Shown piece by piece: positions 9,948 through 18,611 of a stretch of 64,000 bases of DNA. The stretch comes from Actinokineospora diospyrosa (lineage in GTDB: Bacteria; Actinomycetota; Actinomycetes; Mycobacteriales; Pseudonocardiaceae): contig NZ_JAMTCO010000018.1 in assembly GCF_024171925.1 (NCBI RefSeq), forward strand, positions 124,001 to 188,000. The letters run 5' to 3'. Below the pieces are notes generated by a model. It did no database searches. It saw only the letters and a program-made list of their open reading frames with translations, and was not told the origin of the DNA. Positions within the stretch are counted from its first letter, which is position 1, and every line of letters begins with the position of its first letter. A program made the translations under genes and the position numbers.

Positions 9948-10436
9948 ATGTCCATCACGGACGACCTGCTCGCCAACAACGCCCGCTACGTCGAGACCTT
10001 CGAGGGCCCGCTCCCGCTGCCGCCGGCCAAGCACGTCGCCGTGGTGGCGTGCATGGACGCCAGGATCAACGTCTACGGCGTGCTCGGCCTCAACGAGGGC
10101 GAGGCGCACGTCATCCGCAACGCGGGCGGCGTCGTCACCGAGGACGAGATCCGCTCCCTGGCCATCAGCCAGCGCCTGCTGGGCACCCGGGAGATCATCC
10201 TCATCCACCACACCGACTGCGGCATGCTCACCTTCTCCGACAAGGACTTCCGCGACGGCATCCGCGACGAGACCGGCGTCCGCCCGGCCTGGTCCTCGGA
10301 AGCCTTCGACGACCTGGAGACCGACGTCCGCCAGTCCATCGCCCGGATCAAGGCCAGCCCCTTCATCCCGCTCACCGACTCCGTCCGCGGCTTCATCTTC
10401 GACGTCGCCACGGGGAAGCTGAACGAGGTCGACTAG
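9948..10436 (+). CDS. Beta-class carbonic anhydrase
   Basis: A 162-residue cytosolic zinc enzyme interconverting CO2 and bicarbonate. Zinc ligands are Cys35 (in ACMDAR), His88 and Cys91 (in HHTDCGM). The Asp37-Arg39 dyad of active beta-class enzymes is present. Length and motifs match the short actinobacterial type (Rv1284-like). The 290 bp upstream contain no gene I can support. The frame is open there but gives Pro/Arg-rich, non-protein-like sequence. A hairpin terminator follows at 10444. Confidence 0.94.
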   Translation: MSITDDLLANNARYVETFEGPLPLPPAKHVAVVACMDARINVYGVLGLNEGEAHVIRNAGGVVTEDEIRSLAISQRLLGTREIILIHHTDCGMLTFSDKDFRDGIRDETGVRPAWSSEAFDDLETDVRQSIARIKASPFIPLTDSVRGFIFDVATGKLNEVD

Positions 10437-10443
10437 CGCCCTC

Positions 10444-10469
10444 GGGGACGCGACCCCGGTCGCGTCCCC
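10444..10469. terminator. Convergent-gene hairpin terminator
   Basis: GGGGACGCGAC at 10444-10454 pairs perfectly with 10459-10469 around a CCCG loop. It separates the convergent carbonic anhydrase and toxin genes, so it can serve both strands. Confidence 0.8.
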
Positions 10470-10472
10470 GCT

Positions 10473-10817
10473 TCACAGGGCGAGCACGCGGCGAAGCCCG
10501 GCGTCCACATCCCGCATCAGGACCAGGGGCACGTCCCCCACGTGCTCAACCAGGTCGGTCTTGTTCAAGGTGACCAGCGCGGTGACGTTGACGACCGAGT
10601 CCCGGGCCAGTCCGGTCGCCGACGCGGGCAGGAAGACGTTGCCGGGCGCGGCGGCCAACCGGGTGTTCGACGTGACGACCGCCGCGAGCACCGTCGCCAA
10701 CCTGCTCGCGTTGTACGGGTCCGCCTGCACGACCAGCACGGGGCGCCGCTTGGCCGGACGAGAACCGTCTGGCTCGCCGAGGTCCGCCCAGTGGATCGCC
10801 CCTCTCTCGATCACCAC
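10473..10817 (-). CDS. MazF/PemK-family toxin endoribonuclease
   Basis: A 114-residue protein with the MazF fold signature near the N-terminus (GAIHWADLGEP, then KRRPVLVVQ) and the conserved strand ATVLAAVVTSNTRL. Family members cut mRNA at short sequences. The GTG start overlaps the antitoxin stop by 7 bp, which implies translational coupling. The pair forms a type II toxin-antitoxin module. The RNA target cannot be told from sequence. Confidence 0.9.
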   Translation of the reverse strand: MVIERGAIHWADLGEPDGSRPAKRRPVLVVQADPYNASRLATVLAAVVTSNTRLAAAPGNVFLPASATGLARDSVVNVTALVTLNKTDLVEHVGDVPLVLMRDVDAGLRRVLAL

Positions 10818-11056
10818 TCGTCATCCGCGGCGGCGAGGACGCCCCGACCCGAGGCGACGGCGACAGCAGCGGAGTCATCCTCGCCGATGATGTCGAGCGC
10901 GTCGTTGATCTCGCCGGTCAGGGACTCCTGTTCAAGGTGCCTCAGGTAGTGCTGCGCAGCCCGGACGTAGAATTCGGAACGAGTGACACCGAGGCATTTC
11001 GCACCGCGCTCCACCTGGGTGAACGTCTCGTTCGGCACTGAGATCGCCGTCTTCAT
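10811..11056 (-). CDS. Ribbon-helix-helix antitoxin (MazE-type)
   Basis: An 81-residue protein. The N-terminus MKTAISVPNETFTQVER followed by LGVTRSEFYVRAA is a ribbon-helix-helix DNA-binding domain. The acidic tail (about 45-81, GEDDSAAV... ADDEW) is the usual toxin-neutralising segment. It is first in the operon and overlaps the toxin. Its promoter encloses a palindrome likely bound by this protein, as in other autoregulated modules. Confidence 0.88.
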   Translation of the reverse strand: MKTAISVPNETFTQVERGAKCLGVTRSEFYVRAAQHYLRHLEQESLTGEINDALDIIGEDDSAAVAVASGRGVLAAADDEW

Positions 11057-11062
11057 GGGTTG

Positions 11063-11091
11063 AGTATAACCGGGTATTACCGGTTCGACAA
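11063..11091 (-). promoter_or_regulatory. Toxin-antitoxin promoter with internal operator
   Basis: On the minus strand a -35 TTGTCG (11091-11086), a 17-bp spacer and a -10 TATACT (11068-11063) form a near-consensus housekeeping promoter. The palindrome AACCGG-N6-CCGGTT (11068-11085) fills the spacer exactly and is a likely autorepression site. The antitoxin ATG (11056) falls about where transcription would start, so the mRNA is probably leaderless. Confidence 0.8.
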
Positions 11092-11095
11092 CGCC

Positions 11096-12202
11096 TCAGC
11101 CCTCGGCGGCGAGTTGGCCGCAAGCAGCGGCGATCTCCTGGCCGCGGGTGTCGCGGACCGTGCACTCCACGCCCTGTTCCTTCACCCGGCGCACGAACTC
11201 GCGCTCCACCGGCTTCGGGGACGCGTCCCACTTCGAGCCCGGGGTCGGGTTCAACGGGATCACGTTCACGTGCGCGAACTGGCCCAAGTGCTTGCGCAAC
11301 AGCTTGCCCAGCATGTCCGCACGCCACGGGTGGTCGTTGATGTCACGGATCAAGGCGTACTCGATCGACACCCGCCGACCGGTCTTGTCGGCGTAGGCGC
11401 GGGCCGCCTCCAGGACCTCGGCGATCTTCCAGCGGTTGTTCACCGGCACCAGCGTGTCGCGCAGCTCGTCGTCCGGGGTGTGCAGTGACACCGCGAGGCG
11501 GACCTGCATGCCCTCTTCGGTCAGCTTCCGGATGGCGGGCACCAGCCCCACCGTGGACACCGTCACCGAGCGCTGGGAGATGCCGAAGCCGTCCGGAGCC
11601 GGGTCGCAGATTCGGTGAATCGCCGACAAGACCCGGGAGAAATTGGCGAGCGGTTCACCCATGCCCATGAAGACGATGTTCGACAGCCTGCCCGCGCCGC
11701 CCGGCAGTTCGCCGTCGCGCATCGCCGCGGCGCCGAGGCGGACCTGTTCGACGATCTCGGCGGTGGACAGGTTGCGCTGCAGCCCGCCCTGGCCGGTCGC
11801 GCAGAAGGGGCAGGCCATGCCGCAGCCCGCCTGGCTGGAGATGCACAGGGTGGCCCGGTCCGGGTAGCGCATGAGGACGCTCTCGATCAGCGTCCCGTCG
11901 TGCGCCTTCAACAGCGCCTTGCGCGTATTGCCGTCGTCGCACGTCACAGTGCGCAGTTCGGTGAGCAGCGGCGGCAGCAGTTCGTCGGCGAGCCGGTCAC
12001 GGGCGGCCGCCGGGATGTCGGTCATGGCCGCGCGGTCGGCGGTGAGCCTGCCGAAGTAGTGCGTGGAGAGCTGGTTCGCCCGGAACGCCTTCTCCCCCAA
12101 CGAGGTGACCGCTTCGCGGCGCTGCTCGGTGGTGAGGTCGGCGAGGTGCCGGGGCGGGAGACCGCGCCGGGGGGCGTCGAAGACGAGCGGGAGTGAGGTC
12201 AT
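11096..12202 (-). CDS. rlmN: Dual-specificity 23S rRNA/tRNA methyltransferase RlmN
   Basis: A radical-SAM enzyme methylating C2 of A2503 in 23S rRNA and A37 in some tRNAs. The 368-residue protein holds the cluster motif CGMACPFC (Cys127, Cys131, Cys134). The C-terminal [16 protein letters not shown] contains Cys361, which forms the protein-methyl or RNA intermediate. The internal segments GMGEPLANF and HTPDDELRD are typical. It is adjacent to a small lipoprotein gene, with a 24-bp gap. Confidence 0.97.
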   Translation of the reverse strand: MTSLPLVFDAPRRGLPPRHLADLTTEQRREAVTSLGEKAFRANQLSTHYFGRLTADRAAMTDIPAAARDRLADELLPPLLTELRTVTCDDGNTRKALLKAHDGTLIESVLMRYPDRATLCISSQAGCGMACPFCATGQGGLQRNLSTAEIVEQVRLGAAAMRDGELPGGAGRLSNIVFMGMGEPLANFSRVLSAIHRICDPAPDGFGISQRSVTVSTVGLVPAIRKLTEEGMQVRLAVSLHTPDDELRDTLVPVNNRWKIAEVLEAARAYADKTGRRVSIEYALIRDINDHPWRADMLGKLLRKHLGQFAHVNVIPLNPTPGSKWDASPKPVEREFVRRVKEQGVECTVRDTRGQEIAAACGQLAAEG

Positions 12203-12226
12203 GGCGACTCCATTGTCCCACGTCCG

Positions 12227-12769
12227 CTAACGGCAGTTGGGCGCGGCGTCGGTGGCGTTGGCGAGGCTGGGCGGCAGGTCTGCCGCCTTGATCAACCGGG
12301 CGGCGCGGTCGAGCGCGCTCACCGCACCGCCGAAGCGCTGGACGGCCGACGTGAGGACCTCGGTGGTCAGCGGGGTGGCGGCGCGCACCTCGTCGCGGGC
12401 GGTGGCGATCGCGCCGCGGGCCTCGGTGAACGACTCGATGAGGTCGCGGATCAGCGGGTCGACCTCGGGCGCGGGTGCCGGGCGCAACGCCCGCAGGTCG
12501 GCCAGGGCCGCGTCGAGCACGCCGACCAGCCGCCCGGTGACGTCGAGGAACTGGCGCTTGAGCACGGCCGGGTCCGCGGCGGTGATCGGCTCCTGCGCCG
12601 TCTCCCCCGCCGTGACCAGCAGTTTCCCCATCCCGCAGAACCGGTTCACCCACCTGGCTTCCGGGCTGTCCGCGGCGACGACGGGGGTGTCGACAGCGAC
12701 CGGCGCCCCGACGACCGGCACGGCGCACGAGGACAGGGCGATCAGGCAGCCGACCAGCAGGAACCGCAC
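12227..12769 (-). CDS. Putative lipoprotein, unknown function
   Basis: A 180-residue protein beginning with a hydrophobic signal and lipobox LSSC, followed by a mainly helical, Ala/Arg/Asp-rich domain with about three helices and Cys residues near residue 44 and at the penultimate position. The GTG at 12769 is used because the signal peptide starts there and GAGG lies just upstream. I do not recognise the family. It is probably cotranscribed with rlmN, and the linkage gives no functional hint. Confidence 0.75.
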   Translation of the reverse strand: MRFLLVGCLIALSSCAVPVVGAPVAVDTPVVAADSPEARWVNRFCGMGKLLVTAGETAQEPITAADPAVLKRQFLDVTGRLVGVLDAALADLRALRPAPAPEVDPLIRDLIESFTEARGAIATARDEVRAATPLTTEVLTSAVQRFGGAVSALDRAARLIKAADLPPSLANATDAAPNCR

Positions 12770-12815
12770 GCCTCGATCATCGCACAGCAACTGGGCGTTG
12801 CATCGCGACATGTTC

Positions 12816-12825
12816 CGATATATCG
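12816..12825. promoter_or_regulatory. AT-rich palindrome upstream of padR
   Basis: CGATATATCG is a perfect 10-bp palindrome in an otherwise very GC-rich gap, 53 bp before the padR ATG. A related half, CTATCG, follows 5 bp later. PadR regulators often bind such AT-rich inverted sites in their own promoters, and the sequence may also supply a -10 element. Assignment as operator is inference. Confidence 0.5.
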
Positions 12826-12877
12826 TTGAGCTATCGCGAGCGACCGGCTCGCGGCCCACCACCCAGGGGAGAGAAGA

Positions 12878-13594
12878 ATGCGTGTCTCACACGATCACGA
12901 CCACCAGCGCCACGAACACCAGCGCCACGAACACCAGCGCCACGAACACCACCGGCGCGAGCACCAGCGCGGACCTTGGCGCAGGCACCACCACCGCGGC
13001 CGACCCGAGTTCGCCGTGGACTTCGGACCGGAGGATGAGATGACCCCGCCCTTCCCGCCGATTCCCCCGTTCCCGCCCGGCCCGCCGTTCGGGTTCGGTC
13101 GGCGCGGCCACAGCAGGGGCCACGGGCGCGGCAGGGGCAGGCGGGGCGACGTGCGCGCCGCGCTGCTCGCACTGCTCACCGAACGGCCGATGCACGGCTA
13201 CGAGATGATCCAGGAGATCGCCGAGCGCAGCGGCGGGTTCTGGAAGCCGAGCCCCGGCTCGGTCTACCCCACGCTGCAGTTGCTGGCCGACGAGGGCTTG
13301 GTCGCCGCGATCGACGGCGACGGCGGCAAGCGGCTGTTCCAGCTCACCGAGGACGGCACCGCCGCCGCGGCCAAGCTCGACACCCCGCCGTGGGAGCAGG
13401 TCGCCGCGGGCGTCGACCGCACCGAGATCGGCCTGCGCGAGGCGCTCGGCCAGCTGGCCGCCGCCGCGATGACGGTGTCCCAGGCAGCCACCTCGGAGCA
13501 GAAGTCCCGCGCGGCCGACATCCTCAACAACGCCCGGCGCGAGCTGTACGCCCTCCTCGGCGAGGACACCCCCGCCGAGGAGGACAACGACTAG
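12878..13594 (+). CDS. PadR-family regulator with histidine-rich N-terminal extension
   Basis: A 238-residue protein. The PadR winged helix spans about 90-165: RAALLALLTERPMHGYEMIQ is the signature, then SPGSVYPTLQLLADEGLV. A helical dimerisation part follows (about 175-225). The first 85 residues are unusual, with His/Arg/Glu repeats (HEHQR units) and then a Pro/Phe and Gly/Arg-rich stretch. The His-rich part could bind metal ions. No transporter operon, the common PadR target, is adjacent. The ATG follows GGGGAGAGAAG. Confidence 0.88.
   Translation: MRVSHDHDHQRHEHQRHEHQRHEHHRREHQRGPWRRHHHRGRPEFAVDFGPEDEMTPPFPPIPPFPPGPPFGFGRRGHSRGHGRGRGRRGDVRAALLALLTERPMHGYEMIQEIAERSGGFWKPSPGSVYPTLQLLADEGLVAAIDGDGGKRLFQLTEDGTAAAAKLDTPPWEQVAAGVDRTEIGLREALGQLAAAAMTVSQAATSEQKSRAADILNNARRELYALLGEDTPAEEDND
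12908..12952. repeat. 15-bp tandem repeat coding His-rich motif
   Basis: Three consecutive copies of CGCCACGAACACCAG (the last differs in the final base) lie inside padR. Because the period is 15 bp it keeps frame and encodes repeated RHEHQ pentapeptides. Confidence 0.9.
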
Positions 13595-13601
13595 CGCGCG
13601 G

Positions 13602-15110
13602 TCAGCCGAAGGACAGCACCCACTGGTCGAGCCGACCGGTGCCGGTGCGGACCTGGTCGCTCACCCGCAACGTCCACGCGCCGTTGCGGTCGCCCCCGGG
13701 CGGGGAAATGGCGTAGATCTTGCGGAGGGGGCCCACCGGGTCCGTACCGCCGACCTGCTCCAGCTCGTACACCCGGCCCAGCGGGTCGACCAGGTCGATC
13801 CGCAGGTCGTTGACGTCCGCGTGGTCGAGGTAGACCCGGACGCGGCCGGGGGCACCGGTGGGCGGGCAACCGCCCACCCCGATCACCGAGGTGGCAGTCG
13901 TGCCGTTGTCGGGGATCACGACATCGGTGGTGTTGGCGCCACCGCGGCACGTGGGGACCTCCGGATCCAGCGGGTAGGCCACGTTGGCCAGCTGGTTAGG
14001 GCTACCGTCGCCGGGCGAGAGAACCGCGCCGGTGACCATGGCCCTGCTTAGCGCGACACGCACGTCGGCAGGCATCGCGAACGGATTGCGCGCGATGTAG
14101 CCCGCGACGATCCCCGCCACATGCGCGGCGGCGACGGACGTGCCGGACATCCGCACCTCTTGGCCCAAGCGGCCCAGAGAGGGGATATCGCTGCCCGGGG
14201 CGAAGAAGTCCACGCACCGGCCGTAGTTCGACCAGGCGGGCCGCGTGTCCGTGCGGTCGGTGGCCGCCACGGTGATCGCCTCGCTCACCCGCCCAGGGCT
14301 GAACCCGCAGGAATCCGCGCTGTCGTTGCCCGCGGCGACCACATAGGTGAACTCGGCGTCGATGGAGCGCCGAACCGCCTCGTCACCCGCCCCGGCCTGG
14401 TCCATGGTCACGCTCATGGTCACCACGGCCGGGCGGGTGCCGTTGCGGGTGACCCACTCGACGGCGTCGAGGACGTGCGAATCGCGGCCGAGCCCGTCAC
14501 AGCCGAGCACCCGCAGTGCGACCAAGGCGGTTTCCTTGGCCGCGCCGTGGGTCTTGCCGCCGACGACGCCCGCCACGTGGGTGCCGTGGCCGTGGCAGTC
14601 GACGCCGGTACCGCCGAGGAAGTCGGCGCCGACGCGGGCCCGGGTGCCGAACTCGGCCTGGTTCGACGTGATCCCGGAGTCGATCAGGTAAGCGGTGGCC
14701 CCGGCGCCCCCGCGTGAGGCGAAGGGGCGGTTGTCCAACGGCAACTGGCGTTGGTCGAGCCGGTCGAGCCCCCACGGGACAGCGGCTTGGGCGGCGCGAG
14801 CGGTGCCGTCTTGGTAGACCGTGCGCACCAACGGGTCCGCGGCGAGCCGCGTCGCTTGGCTCGCTGTGAGCCCGCGAGTCGAGAAGCCATAGAGGGTGCT
14901 GCGGTAGTAGGACTGCGGCGTACCGCCATAGCGACGGGACAGCGTCGCAGCGGTGCGATCCGGTTGGGCTGTCGAGGGATTGAGCACGACAATGTAAGAG
15001 CCCGGGATCGGCTTGGTCGCGACGATCACCGGGCCCTGGGCTGCTTGCGCGACAACCGTGCCGCTCAGCGCTAAGCCTAAGAGGGATAAGAGCAGGAACA
15101 ACCGACGCAT
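13602..15110 (-). CDS. Secreted subtilisin-like serine protease with P-domain
   Basis: A 502-residue exported protease. A signal peptide (about 1-24, ending AQA) is followed by an I9-type inhibitory propeptide (about 35-105). The S8 catalytic domain has Asp144 (YLIDSGI), His175 (HGHGTHVAG), the oxyanion Asn262 (AAGND) and Ser325 (SGTSVAAAHVAG). A proprotein-convertase P-domain (about 385-502) closes the protein. The ATG follows GGAGATCTG. It is convergent with padR with only 7 bp between stops. Confidence 0.94.
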   Translation of the reverse strand: MRRLFLLLSLLGLALSGTVVAQAAQGPVIVATKPIPGSYIVVLNPSTAQPDRTAATLSRRYGGTPQSYYRSTLYGFSTRGLTASQATRLAADPLVRTVYQDGTARAAQAAVPWGLDRLDQRQLPLDNRPFASRGGAGATAYLIDSGITSNQAEFGTRARVGADFLGGTGVDCHGHGTHVAGVVGGKTHGAAKETALVALRVLGCDGLGRDSHVLDAVEWVTRNGTRPAVVTMSVTMDQAGAGDEAVRRSIDAEFTYVVAAGNDSADSCGFSPGRVSEAITVAATDRTDTRPAWSNYGRCVDFFAPGSDIPSLGRLGQEVRMSGTSVAAAHVAGIVAGYIARNPFAMPADVRVALSRAMVTGAVLSPGDGSPNQLANVAYPLDPEVPTCRGGANTTDVVIPDNGTTATSVIGVGGCPPTGAPGRVRVYLDHADVNDLRIDLVDPLGRVYELEQVGGTDPVGPLRKIYAISPPGGDRNGAWTLRVSDQVRTGTGRLDQWVLSFG

Positions 15111-15234
15111 CAGATCTCCAACCAGTCGGCCCCACCACGGGCAGGGCGACCGTGGTGTGCAGGTTGAAGATGCCGTGAACCACGCAACGGGGACAATCGT
15201 GGCGGCAAAGATCCGGGCCCTGATCTTTTCCCAG

Positions 15235-16002
15235 TCAGCCGACGATCAGGCCACGGGGCTTGCGGCGGACCAGGACGCGGTAGCCCACGCTGAACTCCAG
15301 ACCGGGCGTGTCCGCGATCGCCCGTGCCGCCACCGGCGCGGAGAACTCGATGCGCAGCACGGCTTCCAGCGTCTCCCGGTCCGGGAAGCGCCACGTGGTC
15401 GCGACCCGGTGGCGGTCGAACCCGGAGATCTCGAAGAAGCGGTCGACCTCACCGGTGTCGTAGTCGGGCAGGTCGGCGCGCATCCACCGGCCGTAGGGCG
15501 GCGCGGCGGCGTCGAGGTCGACCACCACGAGGGCGCCGCCGGGGCGCAGCACCCGGTCCGCCTCGCGCAACCCGGGTTCGCAGCCGGGGCCGAAGAAGTA
15601 CGCCGTGCGCGCGTGCACCACGTCCGCGCTCGCGTCGGCGACCGGGATGTCCTGGGCCGAACCGAGCGCCACGGCGACCCGGGGCACCCCGCCGATCCGC
15701 GCCTTCGCGCGCTCGACCAGCGGTGGGTGCGGCTCGACGCCGAGCACGGTCGCCGCCCGCTCGGCGAAGCGCGGCAGGTGGAAGCCGTCCCCGCAGCCCA
15801 CGTCGAGGACGTCGCCGGTCCAGTCGGCGAGGCCGTCGAGCAGGGCCCACACCGCGCCGTCGGCGTCCTGGGCGCGGTTCTCCGCCTCGTAGACCCCCGG
15901 CCAGTGCCAGATGTTGGGGCTGGGCACCACCTCGGCGGCCCGCAACGAGGTGGCCAGCCGCTCGCGCGCCCGCGCGACCAATCCCCTGCCAGCCAGACCC
16001 AT
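15235..16002 (-). CDS. Class I SAM-dependent methyltransferase
   Basis: A 255-residue protein with a Rossmann-type SAM site, VLDVGCGDGFHLPRF (about 80-95), the acidic loop GVEPHP, and the later motif LRPGGALVVVDLD. It resembles methyltransferase domain 11/25 proteins. The substrate is unknown. The ATG at 16002 has no visible ribosome site. The frame is open 15 codons further. The 124 bp between it and the protease gene hold only a short hairpin. Confidence 0.78.
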   Translation of the reverse strand: MGLAGRGLVARARERLATSLRAAEVVPSPNIWHWPGVYEAENRAQDADGAVWALLDGLADWTGDVLDVGCGDGFHLPRFAERAATVLGVEPHPPLVERAKARIGGVPRVAVALGSAQDIPVADASADVVHARTAYFFGPGCEPGLREADRVLRPGGALVVVDLDAAAPPYGRWMRADLPDYDTGEVDRFFEISGFDRHRVATTWRFPDRETLEAVLRIEFSAPVAARAIADTPGLEFSVGYRVLVRRKPRGLIVG

Positions 16003-16130
16003 ACGACAAGAAAAGCACAAGTCGTGCCCACCGGGTCGCCTGGTCAAACGCGGAGAAGATCACCACCCGGCGGTGGCTGACGCAACCACCCGACCGGGTT
16101 AGTGTCCACTTGACGCGCAAGGAGGTCGCC

Positions 16131-16982
16131 ATGATCCCAACCGACGCGATCAGCGCCGTTGAAGAAGTGCCGGAAGGCACCCCGGGCAGACCCTGCTGGG
16201 TCGAGGTGGCCACACCGGATCCCACCGCCAGCAGCGAGTTCTACCGCGGGTTGTTCGGCTGGACGGTGCGCGTCGGTGACGACGGGTACGCGATGGCCTA
16301 CGTAGAGGACATCGCGGTCGCGGGCCTCTATACGCCGCAAGGCGGGCAACCCAGCCAGTGGACGCTGTACCTGACAGTCCACGACACCGGCAACACCACC
16401 GAGCGGGTCTTGCAGCTGGGCGGGCAGATCCTCACCGCACCGCGGGAGATCCCGGGTCAAGGCGGACTTCTCATCGCCACCGACCCCAGCGGCGGACCCA
16501 TCGGCTTCTGGCGCCAAGACCGCGGCTGGGACCTGGGTACCGGTTTCCCCGGCGCGTTCACCTGGGCCGAACTCAACACCTGGGACGGCGCCGCCGCCGA
16601 CGGGTTCTTCCACCACCTGTTCGGCTTCGAGCAGACCCAGATCGGCGACGGCGACAACTTCGACTACACCAGTTGGCGGCTCAACGGCGACGAACTGCTC
16701 GGCAGGCTCCGGATGGGCCCGGAGTTCCCGGCCGACCAGGCCCCGTACTGGATGGTGTTCTTCGAGGTCGACCCCGAGATCGGCGCGGACGCCACGGCGG
16801 CCCTCGCGGTCCGGCTCGGCGGCCGGGTCACGGTGCCGCCCTTCGACTCCCCGTACGGGCGGGCGGCCGTGCTCGCCGACGTCACCGGCGCCGAGTTCAC
16901 CGTCCTCGACCGCTCACTGGCGATCAGCGTGGTCCCCGAAGAGGAGATCGGCGCCGAAGTCGACGACCCGTACGACGACTGA
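16131..16982 (+). CDS. Two-domain VOC (glyoxalase/bleomycin-resistance-like) protein
   Basis: A 283-residue cytosolic protein with two tandem VOC modules, about 20-135 and 145-265. Each begins with a strand such as CWVEVATPDPTASSEFYRGLFGW or FTWAELNTWDGAAADGFFHHLFGF. Members bind metals and act on, or sequester, small molecules. The substrate is unknown. AAGGAGG at 16119 lies six bases before the ATG. It is divergent from the methyltransferase. Confidence 0.88.
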   Translation: MIPTDAISAVEEVPEGTPGRPCWVEVATPDPTASSEFYRGLFGWTVRVGDDGYAMAYVEDIAVAGLYTPQGGQPSQWTLYLTVHDTGNTTERVLQLGGQILTAPREIPGQGGLLIATDPSGGPIGFWRQDRGWDLGTGFPGAFTWAELNTWDGAAADGFFHHLFGFEQTQIGDGDNFDYTSWRLNGDELLGRLRMGPEFPADQAPYWMVFFEVDPEIGADATAALAVRLGGRVTVPPFDSPYGRAAVLADVTGAEFTVLDRSLAISVVPEEEIGAEVDDPYDD

Positions 16983-17078
16983 GCCCATTCCTCCCACCAC
17001 CCACCCCCACTTCCCCACCCAGCATCGTCCCCGGCTTGGCACGCTCGCCTATAGAGAGCCGCGGAGGACGTGGCGGGC

Positions 17079-17984
17079 CTAGCTCGGGATGAACAGCCGC
17101 AGCAGCAGCCAGGACACGACGGCGGACGGCAGCAACGAGTCCATCCGGTCCATGAGGCCGCCGTGGCCGGGCAGCAGCGTGCCCATGTCCTTGATGCCCA
17201 GGTCCCGCTTGATCACCGACTCGACCAGGTCGCCCAGCGTGGCGGTGGCGACTAGGGCGGCGCCGAACACCACGCCCTGCCACCACTGGCCGTCGAGCAT
17301 CAGGGTGACGGTGAGCGCCCCCGCGACGACACCGGCGACCAGCGACCCGGTGAAGCCCTCCCAGGACTTCTTCGGGCTGATCGTCGGTGCCATCGGGTGC
17401 TTGCCGAACAGCACACCGGCGATGTAGCCGCCGGTGTCGGAGCTGACCACCAGGATCAGGAAGCACAGCACCCGGTACGTGCCGTCCGCGGGGAGCACGA
17501 GCATCGCGGCGAACGAGGCGAACAGCGGCACGTAGGCGGCGGTGAACACCGACGCCGAGGCGTCCCGCAGGTACCCGGCCACGCCACCGCGCAACCGCCA
17601 CAGCAGGCAGGCGAGGATGGTGACCACGAACGCGGCGAGCACCCCGTCGCGGCCGAACGGCCACGACAGCCACACCATGGCCTGCCCACCGAGCAGCACC
17701 GGCCACAGCGCGACCTCGACACCGGCACCCCGGCGCAGCGCCCCGGCCAACTCCCAGGTGGCCACGGCGACCGCGAGCGCCACCACACCGACGAAGGTGT
17801 GCCGCACGGTCAGCAGCGAGGTCAGGATGACCGCGCCCAACCCGACCCCGACCCCGATGGCCGCGGGCAGGTTGCGACCCGCGCGGGGGGTCCGCGCGGC
17901 GGTCGGGCCGCCGGTGTCCGCGGCGCTCACCGGTGGGTCCCCGACCGAATCATGCTCCAGCTCCCCAACGGGTCCGGCCACCAT
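17079..17984 (-). CDS. cdsA: Phosphatidate cytidylyltransferase
   Basis: Makes CDP-diacylglycerol from phosphatidic acid and CTP at the membrane. The 301-residue protein has about eight membrane helices and a C-terminal family signature: KKSWEGFTGSL, DLVESVIKRDLGIKDMG and GHGGLMDRMDSL. A hydrophilic 40-residue N-terminus precedes the first helix. The order cdsA-frr-pyrH-tsf-rpsB in reading direction rpsB to cdsA is the standard actinobacterial arrangement. Confidence 0.96.
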   Translation of the reverse strand: MVAGPVGELEHDSVGDPPVSAADTGGPTAARTPRAGRNLPAAIGVGVGLGAVILTSLLTVRHTFVGVVALAVAVATWELAGALRRGAGVEVALWPVLLGGQAMVWLSWPFGRDGVLAAFVVTILACLLWRLRGGVAGYLRDASASVFTAAYVPLFASFAAMLVLPADGTYRVLCFLILVVSSDTGGYIAGVLFGKHPMAPTISPKKSWEGFTGSLVAGVVAGALTVTLMLDGQWWQGVVFGAALVATATLGDLVESVIKRDLGIKDMGTLLPGHGGLMDRMDSLLPSAVVSWLLLRLFIPS

Positions 17985-18010
17985 CGCGATCCCTCGTCCG
18001 TGCGCGGAGG

Positions 18011-18568
18011 TCAGACCTCCAGCAGCTCGGTTTCCTTGTGCTTGACCAGCTCTTCGACCTGGTGGACGTACTTGTCGGTCAGGTTCTGCAGCTCCTTCTC
18101 GGCGCGGGCGACGTCGTCCTCACCGGACTCGCCGTCCTTGACCAGCCGGTCGAGCTCCTCCTTGGCCTTGCGCCGGACGCTGCGGATCGAGATCTTGGCG
18201 TCCTCGCCCTTGGTCTTGGCGACCTTGACCATCTCCCGGCGCCGCTCCTCGGACAGCTGCGGGATGACCACCCGGATCACCGTGCCGTCGTTGCTGGGGT
18301 TGACCCCCAGGTCCGAGTCGCGGATCGCCTTCTCGATGGTGTTGAGCGCGCTGACGTCGTAGGGCTTGATGATCGCCATCCGGGCCTCCGGGATGGCGAC
18401 GCTGGCGAGCTGGTTGAGCGGGGTGTACGCGCCGTAGTACTCGGCGGTGATCCGGGAGAACATCGAGGGCGTCGCGCGGCCGGTGCGGACCGCACCGAGG
18501 TCGTCCTTGGCCACCGACACCGCTTTTTCCATCTTTTCCTCGGCGTCGAGGAGTGTCTCGTCGATCAA
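18011..18568 (-). CDS. frr: Ribosome recycling factor
   Basis: Splits post-termination ribosomes together with EF-G. The 185-residue protein is full length, with [25 protein letters not shown] and the C-terminal hinge/helix [16 protein letters not shown]. The start is TTG at 18568, chosen because AAGGAGC (18579-18573) lies at ideal distance and the family N-terminus begins there. It lies 43 bp after pyrH. Confidence 0.96.
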   Translation of the reverse strand: MIDETLLDAEEKMEKAVSVAKDDLGAVRTGRATPSMFSRITAEYYGAYTPLNQLASVAIPEARMAIIKPYDVSALNTIEKAIRDSDLGVNPSNDGTVIRVVIPQLSEERRREMVKVAKTKGEDAKISIRSVRRKAKEELDRLVKDGESGEDDVARAEKELQNLTDKYVHQVEELVKHKETELLEV

Positions 18569-18611
18569 GGGTGCTCCTTGTCCATCTCCCGGCGAACCGG
18601 CTCGCCAGGGG

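Noticed and set aside
7535-9979. Very long open frame extending dxr upstream
   Set aside because: The extension runs antisense through two good plus-strand genes and is low-complexity. The dxr N-terminus with its NADPH motif starts at 8803.
15235-16002. Assignment of the methyltransferase as RlmA (23S rRNA G745)
   Set aside because: RlmA-type proteins have an N-terminal four-Cys zinc finger, which is absent. Only a general SAM-methyltransferase call is supported.
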